Source of the DNA: Stenotrophomonas africana
GTDB taxonomy: Bacteria; Pseudomonadota; Gammaproteobacteria; Xanthomonadales; Xanthomonadaceae
DNA length: 64,000 nt
NCBI RefSeq assembly: GCF_013004645.1
Contig: NZ_JABEME010000003.1
Span: 372,001 to 436,000, forward strand
Direction: 5' to 3'
Position numbers and translations under genes: made by a program. Position 1 is the first letter of the stretch, and every line of letters starts with the position of its first letter. Below are positions 17,189 to 25,894 of the stretch, in pieces. Below the pieces are notes generated by a model that ran no database searches, had not been told where the DNA came from, and was given only the letters and a program-made list of their open reading frames with translations.

Positions 17189-18073
17189 ATGAAACACACG
17201 CTTGCTGTCATCGGGCGCTGGAGCGCAACGCTGGTTGTATTCGCGATTGCTGTCGTCGCTGCACTGTCCCTCTGGAATCGTTACGAAACACGCCCGTGGA
17301 CGCGTGATGGACGGGTGCGCGCCGATGTGGTGCGCGTCGCGTCGGACATGGGAGGCCTGGTCACCCAGGTGCTGGTGCACGACAACCAGCGGGTCAGCGC
17401 CGGACAGCTGCTGCTGGTGCTGGATCAACCGCGCTTCGCTGCCGCGCTTGAGAAGGCCGACGCAGCGGTCAGCAGTGCACGAGCGACGCTGGCGCTGGCC
17501 CGCCGCGAATCGACGCGCGACAACGCACTTGGCAACCTGGTCGCCTCGGAAACACGCGAACGCAACGCCGCCAAGGTCGATACCGAGCTGGCCGCCCTTG
17601 CCCAGGCACGAGCCGAACAGCGCGTAGCCCAGCTCAACGTGCGACGTACCGAGGTGCGCGCGACTACCGATGGCATCGTCACCAATCTGGACCTGCACGC
17701 GGGCGACTACCTGCAACCCGGTGCGCAGGCGCTGGCGCTGATCGACACCGGCAGCCTGCGTATCGAAGGCTACTTCGAGGAAACCAAACTGGGCTGCATC
17801 ACCGAGGGTGATGCCGCCGTGGCCCGGCTGATGGGCGACACCCGCGATGTCCGCGGACACGTGGACACCATTGCCGCCGGCATTGCCGACGATCAGCGCT
17901 CGAGCACGCACAACCTGCTGCCGGCCGTGGCGCCGACCTACACCTGGGTGAGGCTGGCACAGCGCATCCCGGTACGCATCCACATCGATGATGCGCCGGC
18001 GGATACGCGTCTGATCGTGGGTCGTACTGCGAACGTGACCATCACGCCCTCGGCCCAGGGAGCCTGCAAGTGA
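17189..18073 (+). CDS. HlyD/AaeA-family periplasmic adaptor of efflux pump
   Basis: 294 aa from ATG 17189. One N-terminal membrane anchor (residues about 11-33), then the lipoyl half-motif RADVVRVASDMGGLVTQVLV, a helical hairpin (EKADAAVSSARATLALARRES...) and the second lipoyl half with ATTDGIVTNLDLHAGDYL. It links the inner-membrane FUSC protein with the outer-membrane channel encoded next. The stop overlaps the next start (GTGA). Confidence 0.92.
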   Translation: MKHTLAVIGRWSATLVVFAIAVVAALSLWNRYETRPWTRDGRVRADVVRVASDMGGLVTQVLVHDNQRVSAGQLLLVLDQPRFAAALEKADAAVSSARATLALARRESTRDNALGNLVASETRERNAAKVDTELAALAQARAEQRVAQLNVRRTEVRATTDGIVTNLDLHAGDYLQPGAQALALIDTGSLRIEGYFEETKLGCITEGDAAVARLMGDTRDVRGHVDTIAAGIADDQRSSTHNLLPAVAPTYTWVRLAQRIPVRIHIDDAPADTRLIVGRTANVTITPSAQGACK

Positions 18074-19506
18074 GCGTGCGAACCATACGTGGTGGGCTGC
18101 TTGCCCTGCTGCTGCCGATGACGGCCTGCGTATCCGGCCCTGACTATCACCTGCCTGGGAATGCCGTCGCAGCCTCCCCCCGGGCGGCGCGGGCGTTCGT
18201 CTCAGGCCAGGACGCATCGTTCAGTCACGATGTGCCACCGGATCGGTGGTGGCAACTGTATGGCGACCCCCAGCTTGACGCCTACGTACGCGAAGCACTG
18301 GCGGCCAATACCGACCTGCGCGCCGCCGATGCCAACCTCCGGCGCGCCAGCGCTACCGTGCTGGAGTACCGTGCGCGCGGTGCCGTGCAAGCGGACGTGA
18401 ATGCATCGGGCACGCTCACCCATGCTGGTGGCTACACCCAGGCGTCGGCCGCGTCGCAGTCGTATGCGCTGGGCCTGCACCTCTCCTATCCGCTGGACCT
18501 CGCAGGCGGCATCCGCCGCGGCATCGAAGCCGCCAACGCGAACGCGGAGGCGGTTGCTGCGGCACGGGACCAGGTCCGCGTGGTTGTCGCTGCGGCCGTC
18601 ACCCGTGCCTATCTCCAGGTGTGCACCCGCAATCACACGCTCGCCGCAACCCGGCAAGTGCTGGCGATACAGCGCGCCACGCTGGAGGCAACCCGACGCC
18701 TGGCTGCAGGCGGGCGCGGAACGGACTTCGATGTCAGCCGTGCCGGTGCCGCCGTCAACCGCAGCGCGGCGGGGATACCGCACCTGCTGGCGGAACGGCA
18801 GGCCTCACTGTTCGAACTGGCCGCACTGATGGGCAGGCTCCCGGCAGACTATCCCAGGGAAGCGGAAGGGTGCCCACAGCCCCCTGAGCTGGCGCAAGCA
18901 TTGCCGGTCGGTGACGGCTGGCAGCTGCTCCAGCGGCGCCCTGACGTACGCGCAGCCGAACGCAGCCTGGCCGCCGCGACTGCAATGATCGGTGTCGAGA
19001 CGGCGGGGCTCTATCCGCAGATCACTCTGGGCGCCTCTTCGGGCGTGGCTGGCACACCGGCGCATCTGCTGTCAGCCGACAGCTTCGGTGCGAGCATCGG
19101 CCCCGTGCTGTCATGGCACTGGCCCAACCGCCGCGCAGCCAAGGCCCGCATCGCAGCGGCTGGTGCCAATGCAGATACTGCTCTCGCTTCGTTTGACGGC
19201 ATCGTGCTGCGGGCACTGCGCCAGACCGAGACCGCGCTTTCTGCCTGCACGCAGGAGCTTGAACGCGAGCGCAGCCTGGCGCAGGCGCGGATGGACGCAG
19301 CGCGGGCCGCCGGGCAGGCACAGCAACTCTACCGTTTCGGCAGGATCGATTTTCTCGACGTGCTTTCGGCCCAGGCCGCGCTGGCAGATGCGGAGTCCGC
19401 ATTGGCCAACTCGCGCGCGGAGCGGGTCGACCGTCAGATGGAACTGTTCCTGTCACTGGGCGGCGGTTGGGCTGCGGGCGACACAGCCGATGGTGCGACA
19501 CGCTGA
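18070..19506 (+). CDS. Outer-membrane efflux lipoprotein (NodT/OprM family)
   Basis: 478 aa, GTG start overlapping the adaptor stop. The signal peptide ends in a lipobox (LLLPMTAC), so the Cys is lipidated. Two OEP repeats follow: AANTDLRAADANLRRASATV in the first and QLLQRRPDVRAAERSLAAAT in the second, the latter typical of NodT-type outer-membrane factors. It forms the trimeric channel through the outer membrane for the FUSC pump encoded just upstream. GTAG repeats are absent here, and the operon seems to end at this gene. Confidence 0.92.
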   Translation: MSVRTIRGGLLALLLPMTACVSGPDYHLPGNAVAASPRAARAFVSGQDASFSHDVPPDRWWQLYGDPQLDAYVREALAANTDLRAADANLRRASATVLEYRARGAVQADVNASGTLTHAGGYTQASAASQSYALGLHLSYPLDLAGGIRRGIEAANANAEAVAAARDQVRVVVAAAVTRAYLQVCTRNHTLAATRQVLAIQRATLEATRRLAAGGRGTDFDVSRAGAAVNRSAAGIPHLLAERQASLFELAALMGRLPADYPREAEGCPQPPELAQALPVGDGWQLLQRRPDVRAAERSLAAATAMIGVETAGLYPQITLGASSGVAGTPAHLLSADSFGASIGPVLSWHWPNRRAAKARIAAAGANADTALASFDGIVLRALRQTETALSACTQELERERSLAQARMDAARAAGQAQQLYRFGRIDFLDVLSAQAALADAESALANSRAERVDRQMELFLSLGGGWAAGDTADGATR

Positions 19507-19639
19507 GATCATCTTCGCAGCAGCAGGCGCAACCCGATCTGTTCATGAACGGCATGCCGACACCCGTATTCATTCACGTGGCCTGCCCTACATTCGCGTT
19601 CACAGCGCCGCATACCGCGGCCATGACGGAGGCATCCCG

Positions 19640-19987
19640 ATGACATCCATACGTCTGCTTGCCCTTGCCGTGAGTACGGCCGCAGCACTCGCCGCAGCTC
19701 CCGCCTTCGCGGATCCGCCGCACCACGCCCGCGGCAACGGCCCGCCGCCGCATGCCGGCGGCCCCCATAACCGTGATGCGCCGCCGCCGGGCTGGCAGAA
19801 GAAGGCCTGGCGACGCGGTGATCGCCTGCCGTGGTCCGAAGTGGATCGCCGATACTGGGTGGACGACTATGCGCGCTATCACCTGCGTGAGCCGGGCCGT
19901 GACCGGCGTTGGGTGCGCCAGTCCGACAACGAGTACCTGTTGGTGGAGATCGCAACTGGCTTGATTGTTGACGCGCTGCATCGTTGA
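19640..19987 (+). CDS. RcnB-family periplasmic protein
   Basis: 115 aa with signal peptide (MTSIRLLALAVSTAAALAAA to AFA) preceded by GGAGG. A His/Pro/Gly-rich stretch comes next (DPPHHARGNGPPPHAGG), then the RcnB-type C-terminal domain WRRGDRLPWSEVDRRYWVDD ... NEYLLVEIATGLIVD. E. coli RcnB takes part in nickel/cobalt homeostasis; the role of this relative is unproven. It stands alone between the efflux operon and an NTF2-like gene. Confidence 0.85.
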   Translation: MTSIRLLALAVSTAAALAAAPAFADPPHHARGNGPPPHAGGPHNRDAPPPGWQKKAWRRGDRLPWSEVDRRYWVDDYARYHLREPGRDRRWVRQSDNEYLLVEIATGLIVDALHR

Positions 19988-19991
19988 ATGT

Positions 19992-20034
19992 GGAGCGCGC
20001 CGGGGCCCTGTAGCCGTGGCCCCGGCGACGCTCC
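19992..20034. terminator. Strong GC-rich hairpin after the RcnB-like gene
   Basis: GGAGCG-CGCCGGGGCC pairs with GGCCCCGGCG-ACGCTCC across a 10-nt loop, a nearly perfect 15-bp stem 5 bp after the stop codon. There is no U tract. It may act as a transcript-end stabiliser or be a decayed REP element (CTCCTAC follows). Confidence 0.55.
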
Positions 20035-20056
20035 TACCCTGCTGCGACCCACGTCA

Positions 20057-20590
20057 ATGATGCGAACCATCGGATTCAAAGGCGCGCTTCTCGCTGCCTT
20101 CCTCGTCGCAGGCCAGCCGGCCCACGCAACCCAGCACCCATCAGCGGCGGATGTAAAAGCGATCGAACAGGTGGTCGAATCGTTCCGCACCTCGCTGATC
20201 AACAAGGACAAGCCGACCTACATGGGCCTGTTCTTTTCGGACAAACCGGAAGATATCGGCTGGCAGTTCGTCTCCGAGGACGCGCGCCTGCAGGACATCC
20301 GCAAGGCCAAGCCCGATGCGATCAAGGCTCGGCAGATTCCCACCAACAACTTCATCGCGCTGATCGACGGAGCGGTGGCTTCGCCCAAGCCAAAAGAAGA
20401 GACATTCTCCAACACCAAGATCGAGACGGATGGCGATGTGGCCTCGGTGTCGTTCGACTACAGCTTCCACGACGATGGGGTGAAGACCAACTGGGGCAGG
20501 GAAATGTGGCAGCTGATCCGGACCGAGCAGGGCTGGAAGATCTTCTCGGTGATCTACTCGGTCCGCGATTCACGCAGCCCGGCCGATTGA
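20057..20590 (+). CDS. Exported NTF2/SnoaL-like protein
   Basis: 177 aa from ATG 20057 (MMRTIGFKGALLAAFLVAGQ); an ATG one codon later is equally possible. The signal peptide ends near AHA. The mature part has the cone-like fold pattern of the SnoaL/NTF2 superfamily: a first helix VKAIEQVVESFRTSLINKD, and later strands VASVSFDYSFHD and WQLIRTEQGWKIFSVIYSV. The family covers many unrelated activities, so no function is assigned. Single-gene unit. Confidence 0.75.
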   Translation: MMRTIGFKGALLAAFLVAGQPAHATQHPSAADVKAIEQVVESFRTSLINKDKPTYMGLFFSDKPEDIGWQFVSEDARLQDIRKAKPDAIKARQIPTNNFIALIDGAVASPKPKEETFSNTKIETDGDVASVSFDYSFHDDGVKTNWGREMWQLIRTEQGWKIFSVIYSVRDSRSPAD

Positions 20591-20694
20591 ACGTCGCTTG
20601 AGGGGGCCGAACCCGGGCCGCGATCCATTCAGCCTGCGCATTGGCAATCAGTCAGGGATCGGGCACAGTTCGGCCACGCGCAAGGACGCACGCC

Positions 20695-21369
20695 ATGACC
20701 CGCCTGCTGATCATCGAAGACAACCCCGAACTCGTAGCCAACCTGTACGCCTTCTTCGAGCCTCTCGGCTACGTGCTGGACGACGCCCGCGACGGTGCCA
20801 GCGGCCTGCGCCGGGCCACGCAGCACGACTACGACGCCATCCTGCTGGACCTGATGCTGCCACGCCTGGATGGCATGACGCTGTGCCAGAAGCTGCGCCA
20901 GGAGTTCCAGAACCCGGTGCCGATCCTGATGCTGACCGCGCGCGATCCGGTCGAAGACCGGGTTCAGGGCCTTGCGTTGGGTGCGGACGACTACCTGGTC
21001 AAACCGTTCTCGCTGACGGAACTGGATGCGCGGATCAAGGCCCTGGTGCGACGGGCGCAGGGTCGTCAGGTCCAGAGCGTGCTGGCGTGGAAGGATCTGC
21101 AGGTGGACACGCGCTCGCCACAGGCCTGGCGGCAAGGCCGCTGCATTACGCTGACGCCCACGTCGCACAAGCTGCTGATGTGCCTGGTGCGTGCGGCTCC
21201 CGCGGTGGTGCGCAAGCAGGAGATGCAGTACCTGGTCTGGGGCGACGAGCCACCGGACAGCGGCGCGCTGCGAACACACATCCATGAGCTGCGCCTGCAG
21301 GTGGACCGGAGCTTTGACACCGCGCTGATTACCACGGTGCACAGCGTCGGCTGGCGCATGCTGGCGTGA
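20695..21369 (+). CDS. OmpR-family response regulator
   Basis: 224 aa from ATG 20695. The receiver domain has the acidic pocket IIEDN, phosphorylation site D52 (ILLDLMLP) and K103 (LVKPF). A winged-helix output domain follows (SGALRTHIHELRLQVDR, TVHSVGWRML). Its stop overlaps the sensor kinase start (GTGA). With dgkA and eptA downstream it is the likely regulator of lipid A phosphoethanolamine modification, comparable to CarR/PmrA-type systems. Candidate target sites are at 22595-22610 and 23054-23069. Confidence 0.93.
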   Translation: MTRLLIIEDNPELVANLYAFFEPLGYVLDDARDGASGLRRATQHDYDAILLDLMLPRLDGMTLCQKLRQEFQNPVPILMLTARDPVEDRVQGLALGADDYLVKPFSLTELDARIKALVRRAQGRQVQSVLAWKDLQVDTRSPQAWRQGRCITLTPTSHKLLMCLVRAAPAVVRKQEMQYLVWGDEPPDSGALRTHIHELRLQVDRSFDTALITTVHSVGWRMLA

Positions 21370-22598
21370 GCCCTGCTTCCCTCTACCGCCGGCTGAGCCT
21401 GCGCACCCGCATCACGATCTCGTTCGTGCTGTTGATGGCCGGTGCAATGGGTTTCATCGTCCTGGCCGAACAGGTCGACTACGACCAGGTCAGGGCCGCC
21501 GTCATCGCGCGGACCCAGGATAGTGCCGTGCAGAAGCTGCAGGGAGCACTGGCCCGTGGCGAACACCCCGCCCTGCCCTCGGGTAGCCAGTTGTACGACA
21601 GCCATAGCGTGCCGATGGTCCTGCGCCAGTACGGTCCGGGCTACCACGGCGAAGCAGCACCCAACGAGTGGCACCTGCGTGTGTTCGACAGTGGCGACCA
21701 ACGTTATTACCTGCTGCAGGACGCTGCCCCCTATGGCTACCTGGAACACCTGATCAATGCCTTTGCGGCGCTGGTCATCTCGATCTGCGTGCTGGGCGCC
21801 TTCCTGATCGGTCGCAAGGTGGCGACGCACGTCATCGCGCCCATCACGCGCTTGGCGGACGCGGTGCAGGACGGCCAGAAGCCCTTTCCCTATCAGGACG
21901 CGCGCGACGAGATTGGTGTACTCGCCCGCGCCTTCGCCCGGCACAGCGACGAGCTCGAACGGTTCCTGCATCGCGAGCAGTGCTTCAGTGGCGATGCCAG
22001 CCACGAGCTGCGCACGCCGCTGGCCATCATCGGAGGCGCCGCAGAGACGCTCGCCTGCCAGCTTCCGGCCGACAGCCACCTGGTTCCCAGTGCCGAGCGT
22101 ATCCTGCGCACCACCCAGGAGATGCAGCGCCAGCTGACCTGCCTGCTGCTGCTCTCGCGCGCCCCCAGTACCGTGCCGCGCAACCCGGTGGCCCTGCGTC
22201 CGCTGATCGAATCCTGCATGGAGCGCTGCGAGCCCTGGCTTTCCGGCAAGCCGGTGAACGTTGCGTTTGATGCCCTGCACGACACCGTGCTGGACACCAA
22301 CGCGAATCTGGCGCACAGCGTGATCTGGAACCTGCTGCGCAACGCCTGCCAGTACACCGAATGCGGCGAAGTGCGGATCACCCTCCACGACGCCGCACTC
22401 ATCGTCGCCGACACGGGCCCCGGCCTGCCCTCCAGTATCGACCCACAGCAGTTCGAGCGTTTCCTGCCCGGCAACCCGCACAGTGGCGAGGGACTAGGGC
22501 TGTCGATCGTGCAGCGCATCGTCGAGCATCTGGGCTGGAGGATGACGGTGCATTCCTCGCAGCAGGGATGCCGGTTCAGCCTGGAGTGGCCCCTCTGA
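21366..22598 (+). CDS. Sensor histidine kinase
   Basis: 410 aa, GTG start. Two transmembrane helices (about 13-35 and 131-150) enclose a periplasmic sensing loop of about 95 aa with several acidic and His residues. A HAMP-like linker leads to the H box GDASHELRTPLA with phosphorylated His about 213. The ATPase domain shows N (NLLRNACQYT), DTGPGLP and GEGLGLSIVQRI. It pairs with the response regulator just upstream. The stop codon lies inside the first direct-repeat site ahead of dgkA. Confidence 0.93.
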   Translation: MSPASLYRRLSLRTRITISFVLLMAGAMGFIVLAEQVDYDQVRAAVIARTQDSAVQKLQGALARGEHPALPSGSQLYDSHSVPMVLRQYGPGYHGEAAPNEWHLRVFDSGDQRYYLLQDAAPYGYLEHLINAFAALVISICVLGAFLIGRKVATHVIAPITRLADAVQDGQKPFPYQDARDEIGVLARAFARHSDELERFLHREQCFSGDASHELRTPLAIIGGAAETLACQLPADSHLVPSAERILRTTQEMQRQLTCLLLLSRAPSTVPRNPVALRPLIESCMERCEPWLSGKPVNVAFDALHDTVLDTNANLAHSVIWNLLRNACQYTECGEVRITLHDAALIVADTGPGLPSSIDPQQFERFLPGNPHSGEGLGLSIVQRIVEHLGWRMTVHSSQQGCRFSLEWPL

Positions 22599-22610
22599 CG
22601 GTTTCCTGAC
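22595..22610 (+). promoter_or_regulatory. Candidate response-regulator site upstream of dgkA
   Basis: CTGACGGTTTCCTGAC: two CTGAC half-sites 11 bp apart, the spacing usual for OmpR-family dimers on tandem repeats. A possible -10 CATGCT begins 12 bp after it. The dgkA start is 47 bp downstream. The same arrangement recurs ahead of eptA. Confidence 0.55.
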
Positions 22611-22656
22611 GCGCGCGTGCACATGCTGGGATGGCTCACTTCACGGCGGAACCCGC

Positions 22657-23043
22657 ATGCAGCACCCCAAGGACAGCGGCAAGTACCCGCACGGCAAGAC
22701 CGGCCTGAGCCGCATCTTCCACACCCTCATCCATTCGCGCGATGGTTTCATCGCCACCTTCCGCGGCGAGGCAGCCTTTCGTCAGCTGCTGCTTCTGCAC
22801 GCGCTGCTGATCATTGCAGCGTTCGTGCTGGACATCAGCGCGGTCGAGCGCGCGATAGTGCTGGCGGTCTGTTTCATCAGCCTGCTGGTGGAACTGCTCA
22901 ACTCGGCGATCGAGGCGGTGGTTGATCGCATCTCTCTGGAACAGCATCCGCTGTCCAAGAATGCCAAGGACATGGGCAGTGCCGCGCAGACCACCGCGTT
23001 GTTGATGGTCGGCGCTGTGTGGGGCGTGATCCTGCTGGGGTAA
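22657..23043 (+). CDS. dgkA: Diacylglycerol kinase DgkA
   Basis: 128 aa, three transmembrane helices. The core is intact: FRGEAAFRQ, the central helix LAVCFISLLVELLNSAIEAVVDRIS with the E..NSAIE signature, and KDMGSAAQTTALL. It phosphorylates diacylglycerol to phosphatidic acid in the inner membrane. Diacylglycerol is the by-product when EptA takes phosphoethanolamine from phosphatidylethanolamine, so pairing dgkA with eptA makes sense as recycling. Such dgkA-eptA neighbours are known from other polymyxin-responsive loci. Confidence 0.95.
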   Translation: MQHPKDSGKYPHGKTGLSRIFHTLIHSRDGFIATFRGEAAFRQLLLLHALLIIAAFVLDISAVERAIVLAVCFISLLVELLNSAIEAVVDRISLEQHPLSKNAKDMGSAAQTTALLMVGAVWGVILLG

Positions 23044-23053
23044 GCCGCCAATC

Positions 23054-23069
23054 CTGACAACTTCCTGAT
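23054..23069 (+). promoter_or_regulatory. Candidate response-regulator site upstream of eptA
   Basis: CTGACAACTTCCTGAT: 12 of 16 positions equal the dgkA site, including both CTGA half-sites at the same 11-bp spacing. GATACT at 23081-23086 is a -10 candidate at exactly the same offset as CATGCT in the dgkA promoter. The start codon follows 47 bp downstream. Confidence 0.55.
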
Positions 23070-23116
23070 AAAGCGGTTTCGATACTGCGCGCACTCCCGT
23101 TCCGCGGAATCTGCTC

Positions 23117-24925
23117 GTGCGTCAATGCCTCCGTTTTCCACGGCCCCATCCGATCGTTCTGGTCTGGGCCGCCGCACTGTTCTTCACCACGATTGGAAAC
23201 ATCGCCCTCTGGAAGACGCTGTGGGGGCTGATCGACCTCAACAGCCTGCGCAGCGTGCTGTTCCTGGCCAGCTTGCCGGTGGTGCTGTTCTGCCTGTTCA
23301 ACCTGATGCTGACGCCACTGCTGGCACTGCCGTTCCTGCGCAGGCCGCTGCTGGTGCTGCTCGTTGTCGTCAGCGCCGCCTGCAGCTATTTCATGCTGCA
23401 CTACAACGTGCTGATCGATCGCAGCATGGTGCAGAACGTGTTCGAGACCAACCAGGCCGAGCTGAACGCCTATCTCTCGCTGCCACTGCTGTTGACCCTG
23501 CTGGTGCTGGGCGTGCTGCCCGCTGCCGGGCTGGCCCTGGTGCGCACCACCAGCGGGGCCGGTTCGATACGTTCGCTGCTGGTGTGGCCGGCCAGCGTTC
23601 TGGCGTCATTGCTGGTACTGCTGGCAGTCGGCTTCGCGTTCTACAAGGACTACTCCTCGCTGCTGCGAAACAATCGTTACATCCGTGACCAGGTGCTGCC
23701 GATGAACATCGTGCGCCATACCCACGGTTATCTGAAAGGCCTCTACAGCACCCGCCAGCAACCCTTGCGCCCGATCGGCATGGACGCACGGCGCGTACCG
23801 GGGCCGCGCCCGAAGCTGGTAGTCATGGTCGTCGGCGAGACCGCGCGATCACAGAACTTCCAGCTCAACGGCTACCCACGCGCGACCAATCCCCGGCTCT
23901 CGCGCAAGGAAGGCGTCATCAGCTTCAGTGATGTTTCCTCATGCGGAACCGCAACGGCGATCTCGGTGCCGTGCATGTTCTCGCAGATGACCCGCCGCCA
24001 GTACGACGATGTCCGCGCAGCGACCGAGGAGAACGTGCTCGACATCCTGCAGCGCACCGGCATCCGCGTGCTCTGGCGCAACAACAACAACGGCGGTTGC
24101 AAGGGCGTGTGCGAACGCGTGCCGACCGAGGACATGCCCGCGCTGAAGGTAGCCGGCCAGTGTGTCAACGCCGACGGCACCTGCTACGACGAGGTGCTGC
24201 TGCATCAGCTTGGCGCACGCATCGACGCCATCCACGGCGATGCCCTGGTCGTGCTGCACCAGCTGGGCAGCCACGGCCCGACCTATTTCGAACGCTACCC
24301 CCCACAGTCGCGGGCATTCAGTCCGACCTGCGACAGCAACCAGATCCAGCGTTGCAGCAACGAGGCGCTGGTCAACACCTACGACAACACCCTGGTCCAT
24401 ACCGACCGCATGCTTGGCAAGACCATTGACCTGCTGCAGGGGTATGCGGACCAGCGTGATGTCGCACTGATCTATGTGTCCGACCATGGCGAGTCGCTGG
24501 GCGAACGGGGCATGTACCTGCACGGTACGCCTTACTTCATCGCACCGCGCGAGCAGACCCAGGTGCCGATGGTGATGTGGTTCCCACCGGAATTCAGCCG
24601 CAACGCGGGCGTGGACCTGGCCTGCCTGCGCGAGAACGCCCTGCACCGGGCGCACAGCCACGACAACGTCTTCCACTCGCTGCTGGGCCTGTTCGGGGTC
24701 AACAGCACCGTGTACCAAGGCGATCTGGATGTGTTCGCCGGATGCCGCGCGTCGGCTTCGCCGGCTGTGGGCCCCTCGCCAGCAAGGCAGCGCCGGCTGA
24801 TGCCGGTCGCTGCCCGCAACGTGGCGCGTTACTGCGCCGCCAGGGCGAAATCCAGGCCCGCGCACACCGCCGCCACCTGGGCGTCGTTGCATTCCTGCGG
24901 GTTGGTGCGCGGGCTGTCCGGGTAG
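23117..24925 (+). CDS. eptA: Lipid A phosphoethanolamine transferase (EptA-like)
   Basis: 602 aa, GTG start. The N-terminal third has five membrane helices. The periplasmic catalytic domain shows VVGETARSQNFQLNGY (zinc ligand Glu), the nucleophilic Thr in SSCGTATAISVPCMFSQM, and SDHGESLGERGMYLHG with zinc ligands Asp and His. Six paired cysteines are typical of the family. It adds phosphoethanolamine to lipid A, lowering polymyxin binding. The usual family length is about 545 aa. Here the recognisable protein ends near YQGDLDVFAGCR (about residue 546) and about 55 low-complexity residues follow, running 97 bp into the convergent peptidase gene. That suggests a lost stop codon or a frameshift near 24755. 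Confidence 0.92.
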   Translation: MRQCLRFPRPHPIVLVWAAALFFTTIGNIALWKTLWGLIDLNSLRSVLFLASLPVVLFCLFNLMLTPLLALPFLRRPLLVLLVVVSAACSYFMLHYNVLIDRSMVQNVFETNQAELNAYLSLPLLLTLLVLGVLPAAGLALVRTTSGAGSIRSLLVWPASVLASLLVLLAVGFAFYKDYSSLLRNNRYIRDQVLPMNIVRHTHGYLKGLYSTRQQPLRPIGMDARRVPGPRPKLVVMVVGETARSQNFQLNGYPRATNPRLSRKEGVISFSDVSSCGTATAISVPCMFSQMTRRQYDDVRAATEENVLDILQRTGIRVLWRNNNNGGCKGVCERVPTEDMPALKVAGQCVNADGTCYDEVLLHQLGARIDAIHGDALVVLHQLGSHGPTYFERYPPQSRAFSPTCDSNQIQRCSNEALVNTYDNTLVHTDRMLGKTIDLLQGYADQRDVALIYVSDHGESLGERGMYLHGTPYFIAPREQTQVPMVMWFPPEFSRNAGVDLACLRENALHRAHSHDNVFHSLLGLFGVNSTVYQGDLDVFAGCRASASPAVGPSPARQRRLMPVAARNVARYCAARAKSRPAHTAATWASLHSCGLVRGLSG

Positions 24926-25749
24926 ACCTCGGTGGTGGTGGCAAAGCGTGCATCGGTGAAGCCGGCGCAGGCACCAATCGAACGCGATTCGCCCCAGACC
25001 ACGCCCGGCGACTGCAACGGCAGGCCGACCAGGTTGCCCTCGGCGTCGGCCGGGGCGATATGGGTGACCGGGGCGACGGCGGCGATCAGGGCCTTCTGGA
25101 ACTCGGCCTGCGGATCTTCGCTGTTGCCGATCACGTAGAAGCCGTCCGGAATGGTGTCGCGCTCGAACGGCTTGCCGTCGCGGGCACAGCGCGCCGGATC
25201 GAACTCGTGCAGATCGCTGTCGGTGGTCTCGTGCAAGTCCAGGTGCACCAGCAGGTTCGGCTTGCGCTCGGCCACCCAGGCCATCAGCGCGGCCGCTTCC
25301 TCGATCTGGCCGCCGTCACGGAAGCTGCGGTTGGGGTCGATGGCATCCGGGTTCCAGCGCTGGATGCGCTCGTAGCCCCACGGGCTGACGCACGGCGCCA
25401 CGATCAGGTTCAGCCGGCCCAGGTAACGCTCGGCCTGCTGTTCCAGGAACTGCAGGGCGCCATGCACGCCGCTGGTCTCGTAGCCATGCACGCCACCGGT
25501 GATCAGCGCGGTCGGCAGTGCCGGGTTCCAGTCGTGGTTGACCACGGCAAACAGCGGGTAATGGTCCGGCGCATAGTCCAACTGGCCGTACTGGATCACG
25601 TCGAAACTGTCGTCCAGGCGCTCAAGGGCGGCCACCACGTCATCGTGGTAACTGCGCTGACGCTGCTGGCGGGCCCGCCACTGTGCGCGTTCCGCGTCGC
25701 CCCAGGGCTGTCCGGGGGTGCCGATCGGGTAGAACTGCGCAACGGTCAT
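24829..25749 (-). CDS. M14-family zinc carboxypeptidase-like protein
   Basis: 306 aa from ATG 25749 (MTVAQFYPIG); an ATG at 25791 is open but less likely. The M14 zinc motif H-x2-E is in TGGVHGYETSG, the third ligand in LVHLDLHETTDSD, and a late catalytic Glu is plausible in ATTTEVYPD. There is no signal peptide, so it acts in the cytoplasm. The family includes succinylglutamate desuccinylase/aspartoacylase-like and D,L-peptidases; the substrate is unknown. Its 3' end overlaps the odd C-terminal extension of eptA by 97 bp. Confidence 0.85.
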   Translation of the reverse strand: MTVAQFYPIGTPGQPWGDAERAQWRARQQRQRSYHDDVVAALERLDDSFDVIQYGQLDYAPDHYPLFAVVNHDWNPALPTALITGGVHGYETSGVHGALQFLEQQAERYLGRLNLIVAPCVSPWGYERIQRWNPDAIDPNRSFRDGGQIEEAAALMAWVAERKPNLLVHLDLHETTDSDLHEFDPARCARDGKPFERDTIPDGFYVIGNSEDPQAEFQKALIAAVAPVTHIAPADAEGNLVGLPLQSPGVVWGESRSIGACAGFTDARFATTTEVYPDSPRTNPQECNDAQVAAVCAGLDFALAAQ

Positions 25750-25894
25750 TGGGGAACTCCAGGGGTCGAACGGATGGGTGCAGCCGGACATTCTAAGCCT
25801 TGTCGCGCCTGCGGGCGCCCCCGCCCGGCCCCCGCCTTCATCCAGGCCGGGTCATCTGGTTGTAAAATCAACGGTTTTTGGCCCCAACCCCTTG

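Noticed and set aside
23117..24925. Plasmid-borne mcr gene
   Set aside because: The gene sits in a chromosomal-looking dgkA/two-component context with no mobile element and with base composition like its neighbours; intrinsic eptA is the simpler reading.
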